Of a stretch of 64,000 nt of DNA, positions 50,483-58,821 are shown piece by piece. A program made the translations under genes and the position numbers. The first letter of the stretch is position 1. Each line of letters starts with the position of its first letter. The DNA lies in assembly GCA_002362105.1 (NCBI GenBank), contig DETD01000009.1, positions 78,359 through 142,358 of the forward strand. Reading direction: 5' to 3'. The notes under the pieces are model-generated. The model searched no databases. It was not told the DNA's origin and saw nothing but the letters and a program-made list of their open reading frames with translations. The stretch is from Bacteroidales bacterium UBA3297 (GTDB lineage: Bacteria > Bacteroidota > Bacteroidia > Bacteroidales > Paludibacteraceae).

Positions 50483-52060
50483 TTAGCTGTTGGTTAGCTT
50501 TATTTCTACAACTCCGCCCGGATTTTTTACGGCTTCTTCCAACTCTTTCTGGTTGCTGGCTTTTCTGTAGCCGATGCCGTATGCCTTACACAGGGCGGCT
50601 ATGTTGGTGTGGTGCGGGGTCACAAAGAAGCGCTCAAACTCTGCTACCTTGTCTGGTCCATCCATTTTCCGGAAAATTCCGCCTCCGTTGTTGTTAATAA
50701 TGTATATCGACAGGTTGTTGGGGTATTCGTCGTTCCAAAGAGCGTTGCTGTCGTAAAGGAAGCAGAGGTCGCCCGTTATCAGGGTGGTTGGTGCCCCTCC
50801 GGCCAGGGCGGCGCCTATGGCGGTGCTAGTGCAGCCGTCTATGCCGCTCACACCACGGTTGGCGTAGAAGTGCAGACCTTTTGTGTTGTTCCACAGTTGG
50901 CCGTTGCGTACGCTGGTGCCGTTGCTGAGGTGCAGGTCGGTTTGGTCGGGTAGCGAAGTTATTATCGTGTTGAAGATGCCCACCTCGTTCCATTGGCCAT
51001 AGTGGCATTCCAGCTGTTTCTGGCATTCGGTGCTTCTTGTTTGCCAGCGCTTGGCGTAGTCGGCGTTTGCCGCTACCACTTGGTTCAGTGCTTTCAGAAA
51101 CGGCTTGGTCTCACAGGTGATTTGTTGGCTGATGTGTTGGAAGGTGTCTGTAATATTCTCTTCGAGGCCGACCTTCCAGGTTTGTTTGGCAGGGTGTTTT
51201 CTCAAGAACTGCTTGGCGCTTTTGCTGACTATGGCGCCGCCGGCCACGATCAGGAGGTCGGGACGGAAACCGTCGGCTTCGTTCGCTCCCACACTTTTAA
51301 AGGTCGGCTCTATGTTGTTCATGATGCCCGTGCCGTACCAATTCGACAGGTTCTCGGCTAAAACCGCAATTCCTTTTTGTGCGAGTTGGCAGACCAGACT
51401 GTTCAGTTCCGGGTCAGGCTGTTGGAAGCCTGCCAACAGCATTATATTGCCCTTGACCGGGCTGTTGAGTGTTATTTGGGTCTCAAAAACGCGCTTTATG
51501 TCGTGCAGGTCGGGTTCAAACTCGCCAGTCTCGTAAAGCGGAACGTCGCACGGCACATTCAGGTGCACGGGGCCTTTTCTTCCGCTTGTGGCGGTGTTGA
51601 TGGCTTCGTTAATTGTGCGGTTGGCAAACCATTTGCCGTTGTCGTCAAGCCGCGTGGTCAAACAGTAGCTTTGTTTTACGATGTTCGCCAATAGCTGGTC
51701 CTGCCTGAGTGTTTGGCTGTCGGCTTGGTCTATCCATTCTTCGGGCCGGTCTGCGCTAATCACCAGTAGCGGTATCTCTTGGTAGTAGGCTTCTGCAATT
51801 GCTGGTGCCTGGTTCAAGACGGCGGTGCCCGACGTGCAGACAGTCGCCACACAACGGTTGCTCTTTTGCGCCATACCGAGTGCCACAAATGCGGCACAGC
51901 GTTCGTCAACCACCAGGTGGCAGCGTAGGCGTGGCTCGCGGTTCATGGCTATGCTGATGGGGGCATTCCTCGAACCTGGCGATAGCACTACGTCGGTTAT
52001 GCCTTTGTCGGCGCACAGTTGGGCCAGGGCGGCTATGTTGCTATGTTTGGTCGTTTGCAT
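50483..52060 (-). CDS. menD: 2-succinyl-5-enolpyruvyl-6-hydroxy-3-cyclohexene-1-carboxylate synthase
   Basis: 525 aa ThDP-dependent enzyme of menaquinone synthesis. The N-terminus has VVLSPGSRNAPISIAM and the catalytic-Glu segment LVVDERCAAFVALGMAQ; the middle has GRKGPVHLNVPCDVPLYE; the ThDP/Mg motif is GDLCFLYDSNALWNDEYPNN followed by NNNGGGIF. Length and motif order match MenD. It lies 26 nt after menF. Confidence 0.96.
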   Translation of the reverse strand: MQTTKHSNIAALAQLCADKGITDVVLSPGSRNAPISIAMNREPRLRCHLVVDERCAAFVALGMAQKSNRCVATVCTSGTAVLNQAPAIAEAYYQEIPLLVISADRPEEWIDQADSQTLRQDQLLANIVKQSYCLTTRLDDNGKWFANRTINEAINTATSGRKGPVHLNVPCDVPLYETGEFEPDLHDIKRVFETQITLNSPVKGNIMLLAGFQQPDPELNSLVCQLAQKGIAVLAENLSNWYGTGIMNNIEPTFKSVGANEADGFRPDLLIVAGGAIVSKSAKQFLRKHPAKQTWKVGLEENITDTFQHISQQITCETKPFLKALNQVVAANADYAKRWQTRSTECQKQLECHYGQWNEVGIFNTIITSLPDQTDLHLSNGTSVRNGQLWNNTKGLHFYANRGVSGIDGCTSTAIGAALAGGAPTTLITGDLCFLYDSNALWNDEYPNNLSIYIINNNGGGIFRKMDGPDKVAEFERFFVTPHHTNIAALCKAYGIGYRKASNQKELEEAVKNPGGVVEIKLTNS

Positions 52061-52086
52061 TTGCCCGTCAGTGTGTTTTGTTGCTT

Positions 52087-53172
52087 CTATTGTTTGTCGT
52101 TAGGCTCCCCAAGAAAACGTTTCAGCGTTTCTATCTTCATTTGTGTTTCTTCCCATTCGGTCAGTGGGTCGCTGTCGGCTGTTATGCCGCCGCCTGCGTA
52201 TAGGGTGGCACCGTCGGGGGTCAGCTTCATGCAGCGCAGGTTGACGTACAGCGCAAAGTGGAGGTCGTCGGAAATATGTCCGATGTAGCCGCTGAAGAAT
52301 TCGCGGTCGTACCCTTCCTGGCTGGCTATTTCGTCGTAGCTGGCCTGCTTGGGTGTACCGCATACGGCAGGTGTGGGGTGTAGGGCCAGTAGCAGGTTGT
52401 CGGCTTTCTGCTCAACGGGCATTTTCATGCTTATGCGCGTGAGCAGGTGCTCGAGGTGACCGGCTTTGGTTGTTGTAACCGGAGTTACGTTTATGCTTGT
52501 GCAGTAGGGCTGTAGCGTCTTAACCACGTATTGCTCTACTATTTGTTGCTCTTCTTTGTTTTTCTCGTCCCATGGTGTCCCCTCGACGCGAAGGCTGCGG
52601 GTACCTGCCAGAGCAATGGTCTGCAGGTCTTGCCCGTTGCGGCTGAGTAGCAGTTCGGGAGTGGCGCACATCCAGATGCCTATTCCTGGCAGGTTGACCA
52701 TGGCCACATAGGCTTGTGGATAGGCGGTTAGTAACTTCTGGAAGATGTCGGTTGCCTGTTGGTAGTAGGCGCCGTCTATCTGTTCTGGATGTGAGAATAC
52801 CACTTTCGACAGAGTGCCGTTCTTAATTTTTCCAATGGTCTGCTCTATTTTTTTACAGTAGGTGGAACGGTCGACAGTCTGTTTGCTTCCCCCCTTTTCT
52901 GTTTTGGGGGCGGAAAGGCTTGGCAGTTGTGACGGGTCTAGCTCGCAATCGGCCGTAGTTATAGCTATGTCGGCCTTTATCAGGTAGTAGGGCGCGTTGC
53001 TTTTGAACGGAACCACAATGAAGCCGTCGTTGCCACTTATGCTGGCTGGTTGTTGCCTGGGGGTGAGTGGCGATGTTTGTATGCCGGCCTGCACTGGCGT
53101 GCCTGGTTTGCGGTAGCAGTAGAAAGGCAGATTCCTTTCTATGCCGGTTTGCATCAGTTCTTTTATTTGCAT
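52087..53172 (-). CDS. menF: Isochorismate synthase
   Basis: 361 aa from the ATG at 53172 (MQIKELMQTGIERNLPFYCY); the long frame upstream is antisense-like reading through menA and is discarded. The chorismate-binding C-terminal part shows KVVFSHPEQIDG, GIGIWMCATPELLL, IALAGTRSL, HPTPAVCGTPK and REFFSGYIGHISDD. It feeds chorismate into menaquinone. Its start overlaps the menA stop by 10 nt. Confidence 0.93.
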   Translation of the reverse strand: MQIKELMQTGIERNLPFYCYRKPGTPVQAGIQTSPLTPRQQPASISGNDGFIVVPFKSNAPYYLIKADIAITTADCELDPSQLPSLSAPKTEKGGSKQTVDRSTYCKKIEQTIGKIKNGTLSKVVFSHPEQIDGAYYQQATDIFQKLLTAYPQAYVAMVNLPGIGIWMCATPELLLSRNGQDLQTIALAGTRSLRVEGTPWDEKNKEEQQIVEQYVVKTLQPYCTSINVTPVTTTKAGHLEHLLTRISMKMPVEQKADNLLLALHPTPAVCGTPKQASYDEIASQEGYDREFFSGYIGHISDDLHFALYVNLRCMKLTPDGATLYAGGGITADSDPLTEWEETQMKIETLKRFLGEPNDKQ

Positions 53173-54092
53173 GTGACCAATCCTATTGTGGTTAATATGG
53201 CGAAAACCAGCATGTTTCTCGAACTTTCGCCAATAAGCACGTTCAGTGCCTTCCCCTCGCGTATGGCGCACATTTTGCGCCATGTTGCCATGTGTAATAC
53301 AAGGTAGGGCGTCATTAGTGCCGTTATATAGAGTAGGGGAGCTACGGTTTCGCTCAAACTTAGGGTGCTTGCAAAGAGCAGCGAGGCTATTCCTACCAGA
53401 TAGGCTGCCAGCCCGGTGCCCAAGTAAAAATAGCGGCCGAACGGCTCGCCGAGTTTGACGATGATGGTGCGCTTGCCGCTTGCCTTGTCGGTGTCGCGGT
53501 CGCGGTAGTTGTTCACAATCAACAGACAATTAATAGCCATTCCTACGGCTACCGACAGCCAGATGCCATAGTAGGGGCAGGTGCCAGCCTGCACGAAGCA
53601 GGTCATGCTGACGGGAACGACTCCGAAAAAGATGACGACGGCTATGTCGCCCCAACCGTTATACGAGAGCGGATAGGGGCCTGAGGTGTAGAGGTAGGCA
53701 AAAACGACGCAGGCTAGGCCTACCAGTATCAACTTCCAGGTGGTGAAGCACAAAATGCTTAATCCTATCAGGCAGGCTACGCCTACCACTATGCCTATGC
53801 CGGCCTTCATGGCTTTGGGGGTAATCCATCCTTGGGCGGTGGCTCGCATTGGACCCAGGCGCTCTTCGCCGTCACTTCCTTTCAAATAGTCTATCAGGTC
53901 GTTTATCAGGTTGGCCGCTATCTGCATCAGTACGGCAAATAACAGGCATATAAGTGCGGGAATGAGGCTGAAACTGTTCAGCGAGTAGGCTAGCGCGCAA
54001 CCGACAACCACTGGTGTTACTGCTGCGGCCAATGTCTTCGGACGGCTGGCCAGCAACCAGGCCTTCGCGCTATTTGTTGCTACTTGTTCCAT
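53163..54092 (-). CDS. menA: 1,4-dihydroxy-2-naphthoate polyprenyltransferase
   Basis: 309 aa, about nine helices, UbiA superfamily. The two Asp-rich motifs are clear: NLINDLIDYLKGSDGEERLG (prenyl diphosphate/Mg site) and NNYRDRDTDKASGKRTI. It attaches the polyprenyl tail in the inner membrane. First gene of menA-menF-menD-MATE; -7 element TAATTTTG at 54108-54115. Confidence 0.95.
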   Translation of the reverse strand: MEQVATNSAKAWLLASRPKTLAAAVTPVVVGCALAYSLNSFSLIPALICLLFAVLMQIAANLINDLIDYLKGSDGEERLGPMRATAQGWITPKAMKAGIGIVVGVACLIGLSILCFTTWKLILVGLACVVFAYLYTSGPYPLSYNGWGDIAVVIFFGVVPVSMTCFVQAGTCPYYGIWLSVAVGMAINCLLIVNNYRDRDTDKASGKRTIIVKLGEPFGRYFYLGTGLAAYLVGIASLLFASTLSLSETVAPLLYITALMTPYLVLHMATWRKMCAIREGKALNVLIGESSRNMLVFAILTTIGLVTCK

Positions 54093-54158
54093 TTTCTTTC
54101 TTTTTTACAAAATTACGAAAATGCCAAATATTTTCCCTATCTTGTTTTATGTAATTAA

Positions 54159-55070
54159 ATGTTTCGTCGTTTTATGATTGATCACCGTACTCTCGAGAAT
54201 ACTCTGAAACTGCTGAAGCTGTTGGCTTCTTCTAAGTACACGCCTGAGCGTGTTGCAGAAATATTGGATGTGTCGTCCCGGACGGCTTACCGCTATATTC
54301 AGACACTTAACGATGTCGGCTTTTGCGTCCAGCGCGAAAATGGCTACTATTTTATTGCGAAAACCGACAAAGCCTATACCGACATTTCACAACTGGTACA
54401 CTTTACGGAAGAGGAGGAAGGACTGGTGTACGATATTATGCAGGGCTTAAGCAGCGATGCGGTGGTGCAGCGTAACCTGAAGGCAAAAATGGCGGCTGTT
54501 TTCAACATCGACTCGTTGGCGATGTCGGTTACCGGAAGCCGCTCTCATTCGAATTTGTCGAAGGTGCTGTCGGCTATTAAGAAACACCATCGAATCTGTT
54601 TGAGGGACTATCGCTCCAGCCACTCTAACACGACGAACGACCGTGTGGTCGAGCCTTTTGAAATTATTGATAATTACAGCACTATTTGGGCTTTCGACCC
54701 TGGCGACAAAGCGAACAAGCAGTTCAAACTGTCGCGAACCAATCGTATCGACGAGTTGGAAGACCAACCCTGGCTGTTCGAGAAACTGCACCAGGCGGCC
54801 CCGGTCGATGTGTTCCGCTCTTCTGGACATGGTGAGGAGTATGACATCTGTCTTGAGATGGATACAATGGCACAAAACCTTTTGGTGGAAGAATTTCCGT
54901 TGACAAAGCCCCTTGTGAGAAAGGCTGGTGACAAGTGGCGGATTTCTGCTAAGGTATATAACCTTTATGCGGTCGGAAGGTTCGTTTTGGGACTGGTCGA
55001 CCATGTGAAAATCATCGATTCGCCAGAATTGGTAGAAAATATTGAACAACGGTTGCAAAATCGCATGTAG
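54159..55070 (+). CDS. HTH/WYL-domain transcriptional regulator
   Basis: 303 aa (ATG at 54159; a second ATG at 54174 is equally possible). An N-terminal winged helix (about 8-65, YTPERVAEILDVSSRTAYRY, then IQTLNDVGFCVQRENGYYF) is followed by a WYL-like ligand domain (about 140-225, ICLRDYRSSHSN, VEPFEIIDNYSTIWAFDPGD) and a C-terminal WCX-like part. WYL regulators bind nucleic acids or nucleotides and often control DNA-damage or defence genes. It is divergent from menA. Confidence 0.85.
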   Translation: MFRRFMIDHRTLENTLKLLKLLASSKYTPERVAEILDVSSRTAYRYIQTLNDVGFCVQRENGYYFIAKTDKAYTDISQLVHFTEEEEGLVYDIMQGLSSDAVVQRNLKAKMAAVFNIDSLAMSVTGSRSHSNLSKVLSAIKKHHRICLRDYRSSHSNTTNDRVVEPFEIIDNYSTIWAFDPGDKANKQFKLSRTNRIDELEDQPWLFEKLHQAAPVDVFRSSGHGEEYDICLEMDTMAQNLLVEEFPLTKPLVRKAGDKWRISAKVYNLYAVGRFVLGLVDHVKIIDSPELVENIEQRLQNRM

Positions 55071-55173
55071 ATATGGCGTCTTTTTGACTTTTGTCAACAA
55101 TTGGCTTTCTTTTTATGAAACGTATCTCAATCCTATTTCTTATATTTGCATAAAGTGAATTACTGAAATTTTT

Positions 55174-55920
55174 ATGAACGACGGAGTTGTTATTATTCCT
55201 ACATACAACGAAAAGGAAAACATTGAAAGTATTATTCGTGCGGTGTTCGGATTGCCTAAGCATTTCCATGTTTTGGTTATCGACGATGGTTCGCCCGATG
55301 GCACTGCCAATATAGTTAAATCGCTTCAAAACGAATTTGCTGGCCGGCTTCATATTATTGAACGGAAAGGCAAGTTAGGATTGGGTACCGCCTATATTAC
55401 CGGTTTCAAGTGGGCTATAGAGAATAAGTACGATTATGTTTTTGAAATGGATGCTGACTTCTCCCATAATCCTGACGATTTGGTTAAACTGCATAAAGCG
55501 TGTGCCGAAGAGGGTGGCGATGTGGCTGTTGGTTCCCGTTACGTTAGTGGCGTGAATGTGGTGAACTGGCCTATGGGTCGTGTGCTCATGTCTTATTTCG
55601 CCTCTAAATACGTGCGCTTTGTGACTGGCCTCGATGTGGCAGATACTACCGCCGGTTTTGTTTGCTACCGCAGGCAGGTTCTTGAAACCATCGGCCTCGA
55701 CGAAATTCGTTTCAAGGGCTATGCGTTCCAGATAGAGATGAAGTTCACGGCCTTCAAGTGCGGCTTTGTTATTAAGGAGGTTCCTATCATTTTCGTCAAC
55801 CGCGTGTTGGGCACTTCTAAAATGAGTGGAGGCATCTTCTCCGAGGCTTTGTTTGGCGTTGTAAGGCTCAAACTACGTTCCTTCTTCCGTAAATATCCGC
55901 AGAAAAAGGATGTGGCGTGA
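55174..55920 (+). CDS. Polyprenol-phosphate mannosyltransferase (DPM1-like GT2)
   Basis: 248 aa. GVVIIPTYNEKENIESIIRA, VIDDGSPDGTANIV, GLGTAYITGFKWAIE and the metal-binding MDADFSHNPDDL are the DPM1/Dpm family pattern. There is no C-terminal membrane domain, as in soluble DPM1. It would load mannose or glucose on a polyprenyl phosphate for extracytoplasmic glycosylation. -7 element TATATTTG at 55141-55148. pyrC follows 99 nt later, an arrangement common in Bacteroides. Confidence 0.88.
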   Translation: MNDGVVIIPTYNEKENIESIIRAVFGLPKHFHVLVIDDGSPDGTANIVKSLQNEFAGRLHIIERKGKLGLGTAYITGFKWAIENKYDYVFEMDADFSHNPDDLVKLHKACAEEGGDVAVGSRYVSGVNVVNWPMGRVLMSYFASKYVRFVTGLDVADTTAGFVCYRRQVLETIGLDEIRFKGYAFQIEMKFTAFKCGFVIKEVPIIFVNRVLGTSKMSGGIFSEALFGVVRLKLRSFFRKYPQKKDVA

Positions 55921-56019
55921 TTTGTAAATCTCGATTTTTTTTCTAACCTTTGAATACAGACACATCATGTGATGGCTTTAGGCCGTATTCTATTTTATAC
56001 AACTTTAATTCTCAAGTAA

Positions 56020-57372
56020 ATGAAACCCGTGCTTATCTATAAGGCCAAGATTATTAACGAGGGGAATGCTTTTAAGGGGTCCCTCCTTATCGAAGATGGC
56101 AAGATATCTAAAATATTCAAGGACGATGTTCCTGAAAGTGTTAAGGCGAAAGCCGATATCATCGATGGTGAAGACAAATGGGTGCTTCCCGGGGTGATTG
56201 ATACTCATGTTCATTTCCGAGATCCTGGTATGACACAGAAAGCCGATTTCATTACGGAAAGCCGTGCTGCTGTGGCCGGGGGTGTTACCTCTGTTATGGA
56301 TATGCCGAACACGGTGCCTGCTACCACTTCTATCGCTTTGTGGGAACAGAAAACCCAGGAACTGGCTAAGAAGTCTTTGGTTAACTTCTCTTGCTACATG
56401 GGCGCTACCGACGACAATGTGGAGGAAATTAAGAAGATTGACCCTTCTAAGGTCTGTGGCCTTAAATTGTTTATGGGCTCTACTACGGGTAGCTTTGTGG
56501 TGACCGACAAACAGAAACTGGAGGAAATTTTCGCTAAGTCTCCTGTCCTTATCGCTACCCATAATGAGGACGATAATATGATTAAGGAAAACTTGGCCAA
56601 GGTAAGGGCCGAGTTGGGCGAAGACAAGCCTATTCCTATGTTCTACCACTCGGTTATCCGCAATTCCGACGCTTGTTACAAGTCTACTGCTGCGGCCATC
56701 GATTTGGCTTTGAAACACCATACCCACCTGCATGTGCTGCACCTTTCTACTTTGAAGGAGTTGGCGTTGTTCGAACGTATTCCTGATGCGCAGAAAGATA
56801 CAATCACTGCTGAAACTACGGTCAACTACCTGTGGTTCGCCGACGAGGCTTACGAACGTCTGGGGGCCCGCATCAAGTGTTGTCCGTCTATTAAGAAGGG
56901 TAAGAGCCGTGAGGGCTTGCAAAAGGGTGTGGCCGATGGACTTATCGACACCATCGCTACTGACCACGCTCCTCATTTGTTGAGCGATAAGGAGGGCGAT
57001 GCTCTGACTGCCGCTTCTGGTATTCCTTCTATTCAGCACTCGCTGCCTATGATGCTCGAACTGGCTAAGAAGGGCGCTTTCACTCGCGAACAGGTGGTTG
57101 AGAAAATGTGCCACAATCCGGCTAAGATTTTTGGTGTTGAGAAGCGTGGTTTCATCCGTAAGGGCTATTATGCCGACTTGGTGATTGTTTCTCCTAACAC
57201 TCCTTATACTGTCGAGGCTAAAGACTTGCAGTACAAGTGCGGCTGGTCGCCTATCGAGGGTGAGAAACTCTCGTACAAGGTGGAAAAGACTTTCGTTAAT
57301 GGTAACCTTGTTTACGACGAGGGTAAGTTTAACGAGGAAGTTAAGGGCCAGATTCTTTCTTTTGTGCGTTAA
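56020..57372 (+). CDS. pyrC: Dihydroorotase
   Basis: 450 aa amidohydrolase of pyrimidine synthesis. Metal ligands His63 and His65 in GVIDTHVHFRDPGMTQKADF, the FMGSTTGS region, HNEDD, HLHVLHLST and the catalytic DHAPH (IATDHAPHLL) are present. Length and the carboxylated-Lys region (GLKLFMGSTTG) fit the class I-like PyrC/AllB group; dihydroorotase is preferred because of the HFRDPG motif and the usual context. Confidence 0.9.
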   Translation: MKPVLIYKAKIINEGNAFKGSLLIEDGKISKIFKDDVPESVKAKADIIDGEDKWVLPGVIDTHVHFRDPGMTQKADFITESRAAVAGGVTSVMDMPNTVPATTSIALWEQKTQELAKKSLVNFSCYMGATDDNVEEIKKIDPSKVCGLKLFMGSTTGSFVVTDKQKLEEIFAKSPVLIATHNEDDNMIKENLAKVRAELGEDKPIPMFYHSVIRNSDACYKSTAAAIDLALKHHTHLHVLHLSTLKELALFERIPDAQKDTITAETTVNYLWFADEAYERLGARIKCCPSIKKGKSREGLQKGVADGLIDTIATDHAPHLLSDKEGDALTAASGIPSIQHSLPMMLELAKKGAFTREQVVEKMCHNPAKIFGVEKRGFIRKGYYADLVIVSPNTPYTVEAKDLQYKCGWSPIEGEKLSYKVEKTFVNGNLVYDEGKFNEEVKGQILSFVR

Positions 57373-57391
57373 TCAAAACTGCATACAAACA

Positions 57392-57424
57392 AAAAAAGGT
57401 TGTCCGTTTGGGCAACCTTTTTTT
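57392..57424 (+). terminator. Terminator of pyrC
   Basis: AAAAAAGGTTGTCC pairs with GGGCAACCTTTTTT (G-T allowed) with a short loop and a long T-run. Confidence 0.92.
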
Positions 57425-57442
57425 GTTGGATGTGTAAAAAAT

Positions 57443-57470
57443 AAAAGGATGCGTTTTTACGCATCCTTTT
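57443..57470 (-). terminator. Terminator of the His-rich lipoprotein gene
   Basis: AAAAGGATGCG/CGCATCCTTTT, 11 bp with a 6-nt loop; the minus side continues TATTTTTTAC. It lies 12 nt from the gene stop. Confidence 0.88.
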
Positions 57471-57481
57471 ATCATTATGTT

Positions 57482-58333
57482 TTAGTTGTTCTGTTCTGTC
57501 TGATTTTGTTCTGGTCGCTGTCCGTGCGGAGCGTGTGGCGCGTGTGGGTGGTGGTGGCGGTGTTCCGGACCGAAGTGCCCCTCTCTGCCATGATGCTTGT
57601 GCTTCTTGTCGAAGGCGTGGTGCCTTTGTAGGCGAACCGAGTCTTCTGGAGTGAACTTGTTGAGTAGTTTAGACGCTGGCGACAGCTTTTTAATTTCTAT
57701 GTACAGGTCTGGATAGTACTCTTTGTCGCTGTTTTCGCTAAACCAATTCTTTATTTCAGTCTGTTTCTCTTTCATGAATTTGGCCTTGAATGGCGGAATC
57801 GGTCTTCTCATAAACTCGCCTCTGCATTCTTTCTTCATGTCGGGGCCTTGTTCGCCTTCAGGTCCATGGTGCCTCATTCCGTGTCTAGGCGGCATTGGTG
57901 GCATAGGCGGCATTGGCGACAAACTGTCGTTCTCGAATCTTCCCCTCAAACTGTCTAGTCTGGCGAATATAGAGTCGCTTGCTGCCAATACCGAGTCCAT
58001 ACGGGCTACATCCTCTTTGCTTATCTTGTGTACTTTTACGTCTCCTGTCAGTGTAATAACCTGTCCCATGAGTTTCGGGCTGAAAAGTTCCACATCGCCA
58101 CCTGCCTTTACAAACAGTAGGGTTGTGTTGTCGCTAGTGTCAACCAGTGTAAGCCTTTTTCCTACCGGGTAGCTTACGCGTAACACTTTGCCGGTTACTT
58201 TCACGGTTTTGTCTACTAGTTGTTCTCCTTTTGCCTTTAATCTTGAGGGAGATATTTCTTTTTTACCACCATTGCAGGCAGATAGAGTTATAACAGCAGC
58301 TAATGCGGTTAATCCGATGATGCGTTTTTTCAT
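57482..58333 (-). CDS. His-rich lipoprotein, possible metal-binding protein
   Basis: 283 aa from the ATG at 58333 with lipobox LSAC (Cys20); the longer frame to 58357 is not signal-like. Residues about 35-105 form a small beta domain (VDKTVKVTGKVLRVSYPVGK, LMGQVITLTGDVKVHKI) of OB-fold style. Then come a Pro-Met repeat (MPPMPPMPPRHGMRHHGPEG), a helical part and a His-rich tail (HKHHGREGHFGPEHRHHHPH). His/Met density suggests binding of Cu, Ni or Zn. Promoter at 58359-58390. No metal transporter adjoins it. Confidence 0.78.
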   Translation of the reverse strand: MKKRIIGLTALAAVITLSACNGGKKEISPSRLKAKGEQLVDKTVKVTGKVLRVSYPVGKRLTLVDTSDNTTLLFVKAGGDVELFSPKLMGQVITLTGDVKVHKISKEDVARMDSVLAASDSIFARLDSLRGRFENDSLSPMPPMPPMPPRHGMRHHGPEGEQGPDMKKECRGEFMRRPIPPFKAKFMKEKQTEIKNWFSENSDKEYYPDLYIEIKKLSPASKLLNKFTPEDSVRLQRHHAFDKKHKHHGREGHFGPEHRHHHPHAPHAPHGQRPEQNQTEQNN

Positions 58334-58358
58334 ATGTATTAAGTATTTTCCTAACACT

Positions 58359-58390
58359 CAAATTTAGTTAATAATTTTGGTATGAACAAT
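58359..58390 (-). promoter_or_regulatory. Promoter of the His-rich lipoprotein gene
   Basis: Minus-strand ATTG, 20-nt spacer and TAAATTTG (58359-58366): one -33 mismatch, perfect -7, with the start codon 26 nt downstream. Confidence 0.6.
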
Positions 58391-58762
58391 TTGTGCACTT
58401 TGTAAAAGCGCTTTGATACTGCAAAAAGTTTCTATTCCGTTTTTTATATCAGAAATATGTCTGTTCGTAAACTAACCTGTTTGGTCTCTATTCCTGCAGC
58501 GTGTGTTAGAGCTTGTGGGCTGTTGCGTTTAGTCCCATGCAAAACTTGCTCTAGCTTTTCTCGCTCTTCCCTTTTTTCTTCTTGTTGCCTCTTCAAGTAT
58601 CATAGCCGTCAGTTGGTAAAGTGTTAGGTCATACCGGAGTTTCATCTCCCAAAAGCATTTTCTTTAGTTTGAGCCTTTGGGTGTGAAATTTCTGAGTTTT
58701 GAGCAAGAACAATTATGTCTTCTCCTTTTTCAATATGACGATGATGCTCATAAGGAAAGAAA
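58391..58762. other. Intergenic stretch without a supported feature
   Basis: About 370 nt between the lipoprotein promoter and the pgk terminator. No frame with protein-like composition, no -7 element paired with a -33, and no stable hairpin stand out. Confidence 0.55.
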
Positions 58763-58797
58763 AAAGGTATATCATAAATTGAATTATGATATACCTT
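58763..58797 (-). terminator. Terminator of pgk
   Basis: AAAGGTATATCATAA pairs with TTATGATATACCTTT (15 bp, 6-nt loop); TTTCTTTCC follows on the minus strand. Confidence 0.88.
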
Positions 58798-58821
58798 TGT
58801 ATAAAATGTGCTTAATTAGGA

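Noticed and set aside
52087..53529. Long isochorismate synthase frame starting at 53529
   Set aside because: The first 119 residues are Arg/His-rich read-through opposite menA reading; the ATG at 53172 begins the conserved part.
56005..57114. 369-aa minus-strand frame opposite pyrC
   Set aside because: Antisense shadow of a codon-biased gene with clear dihydroorotase motifs.
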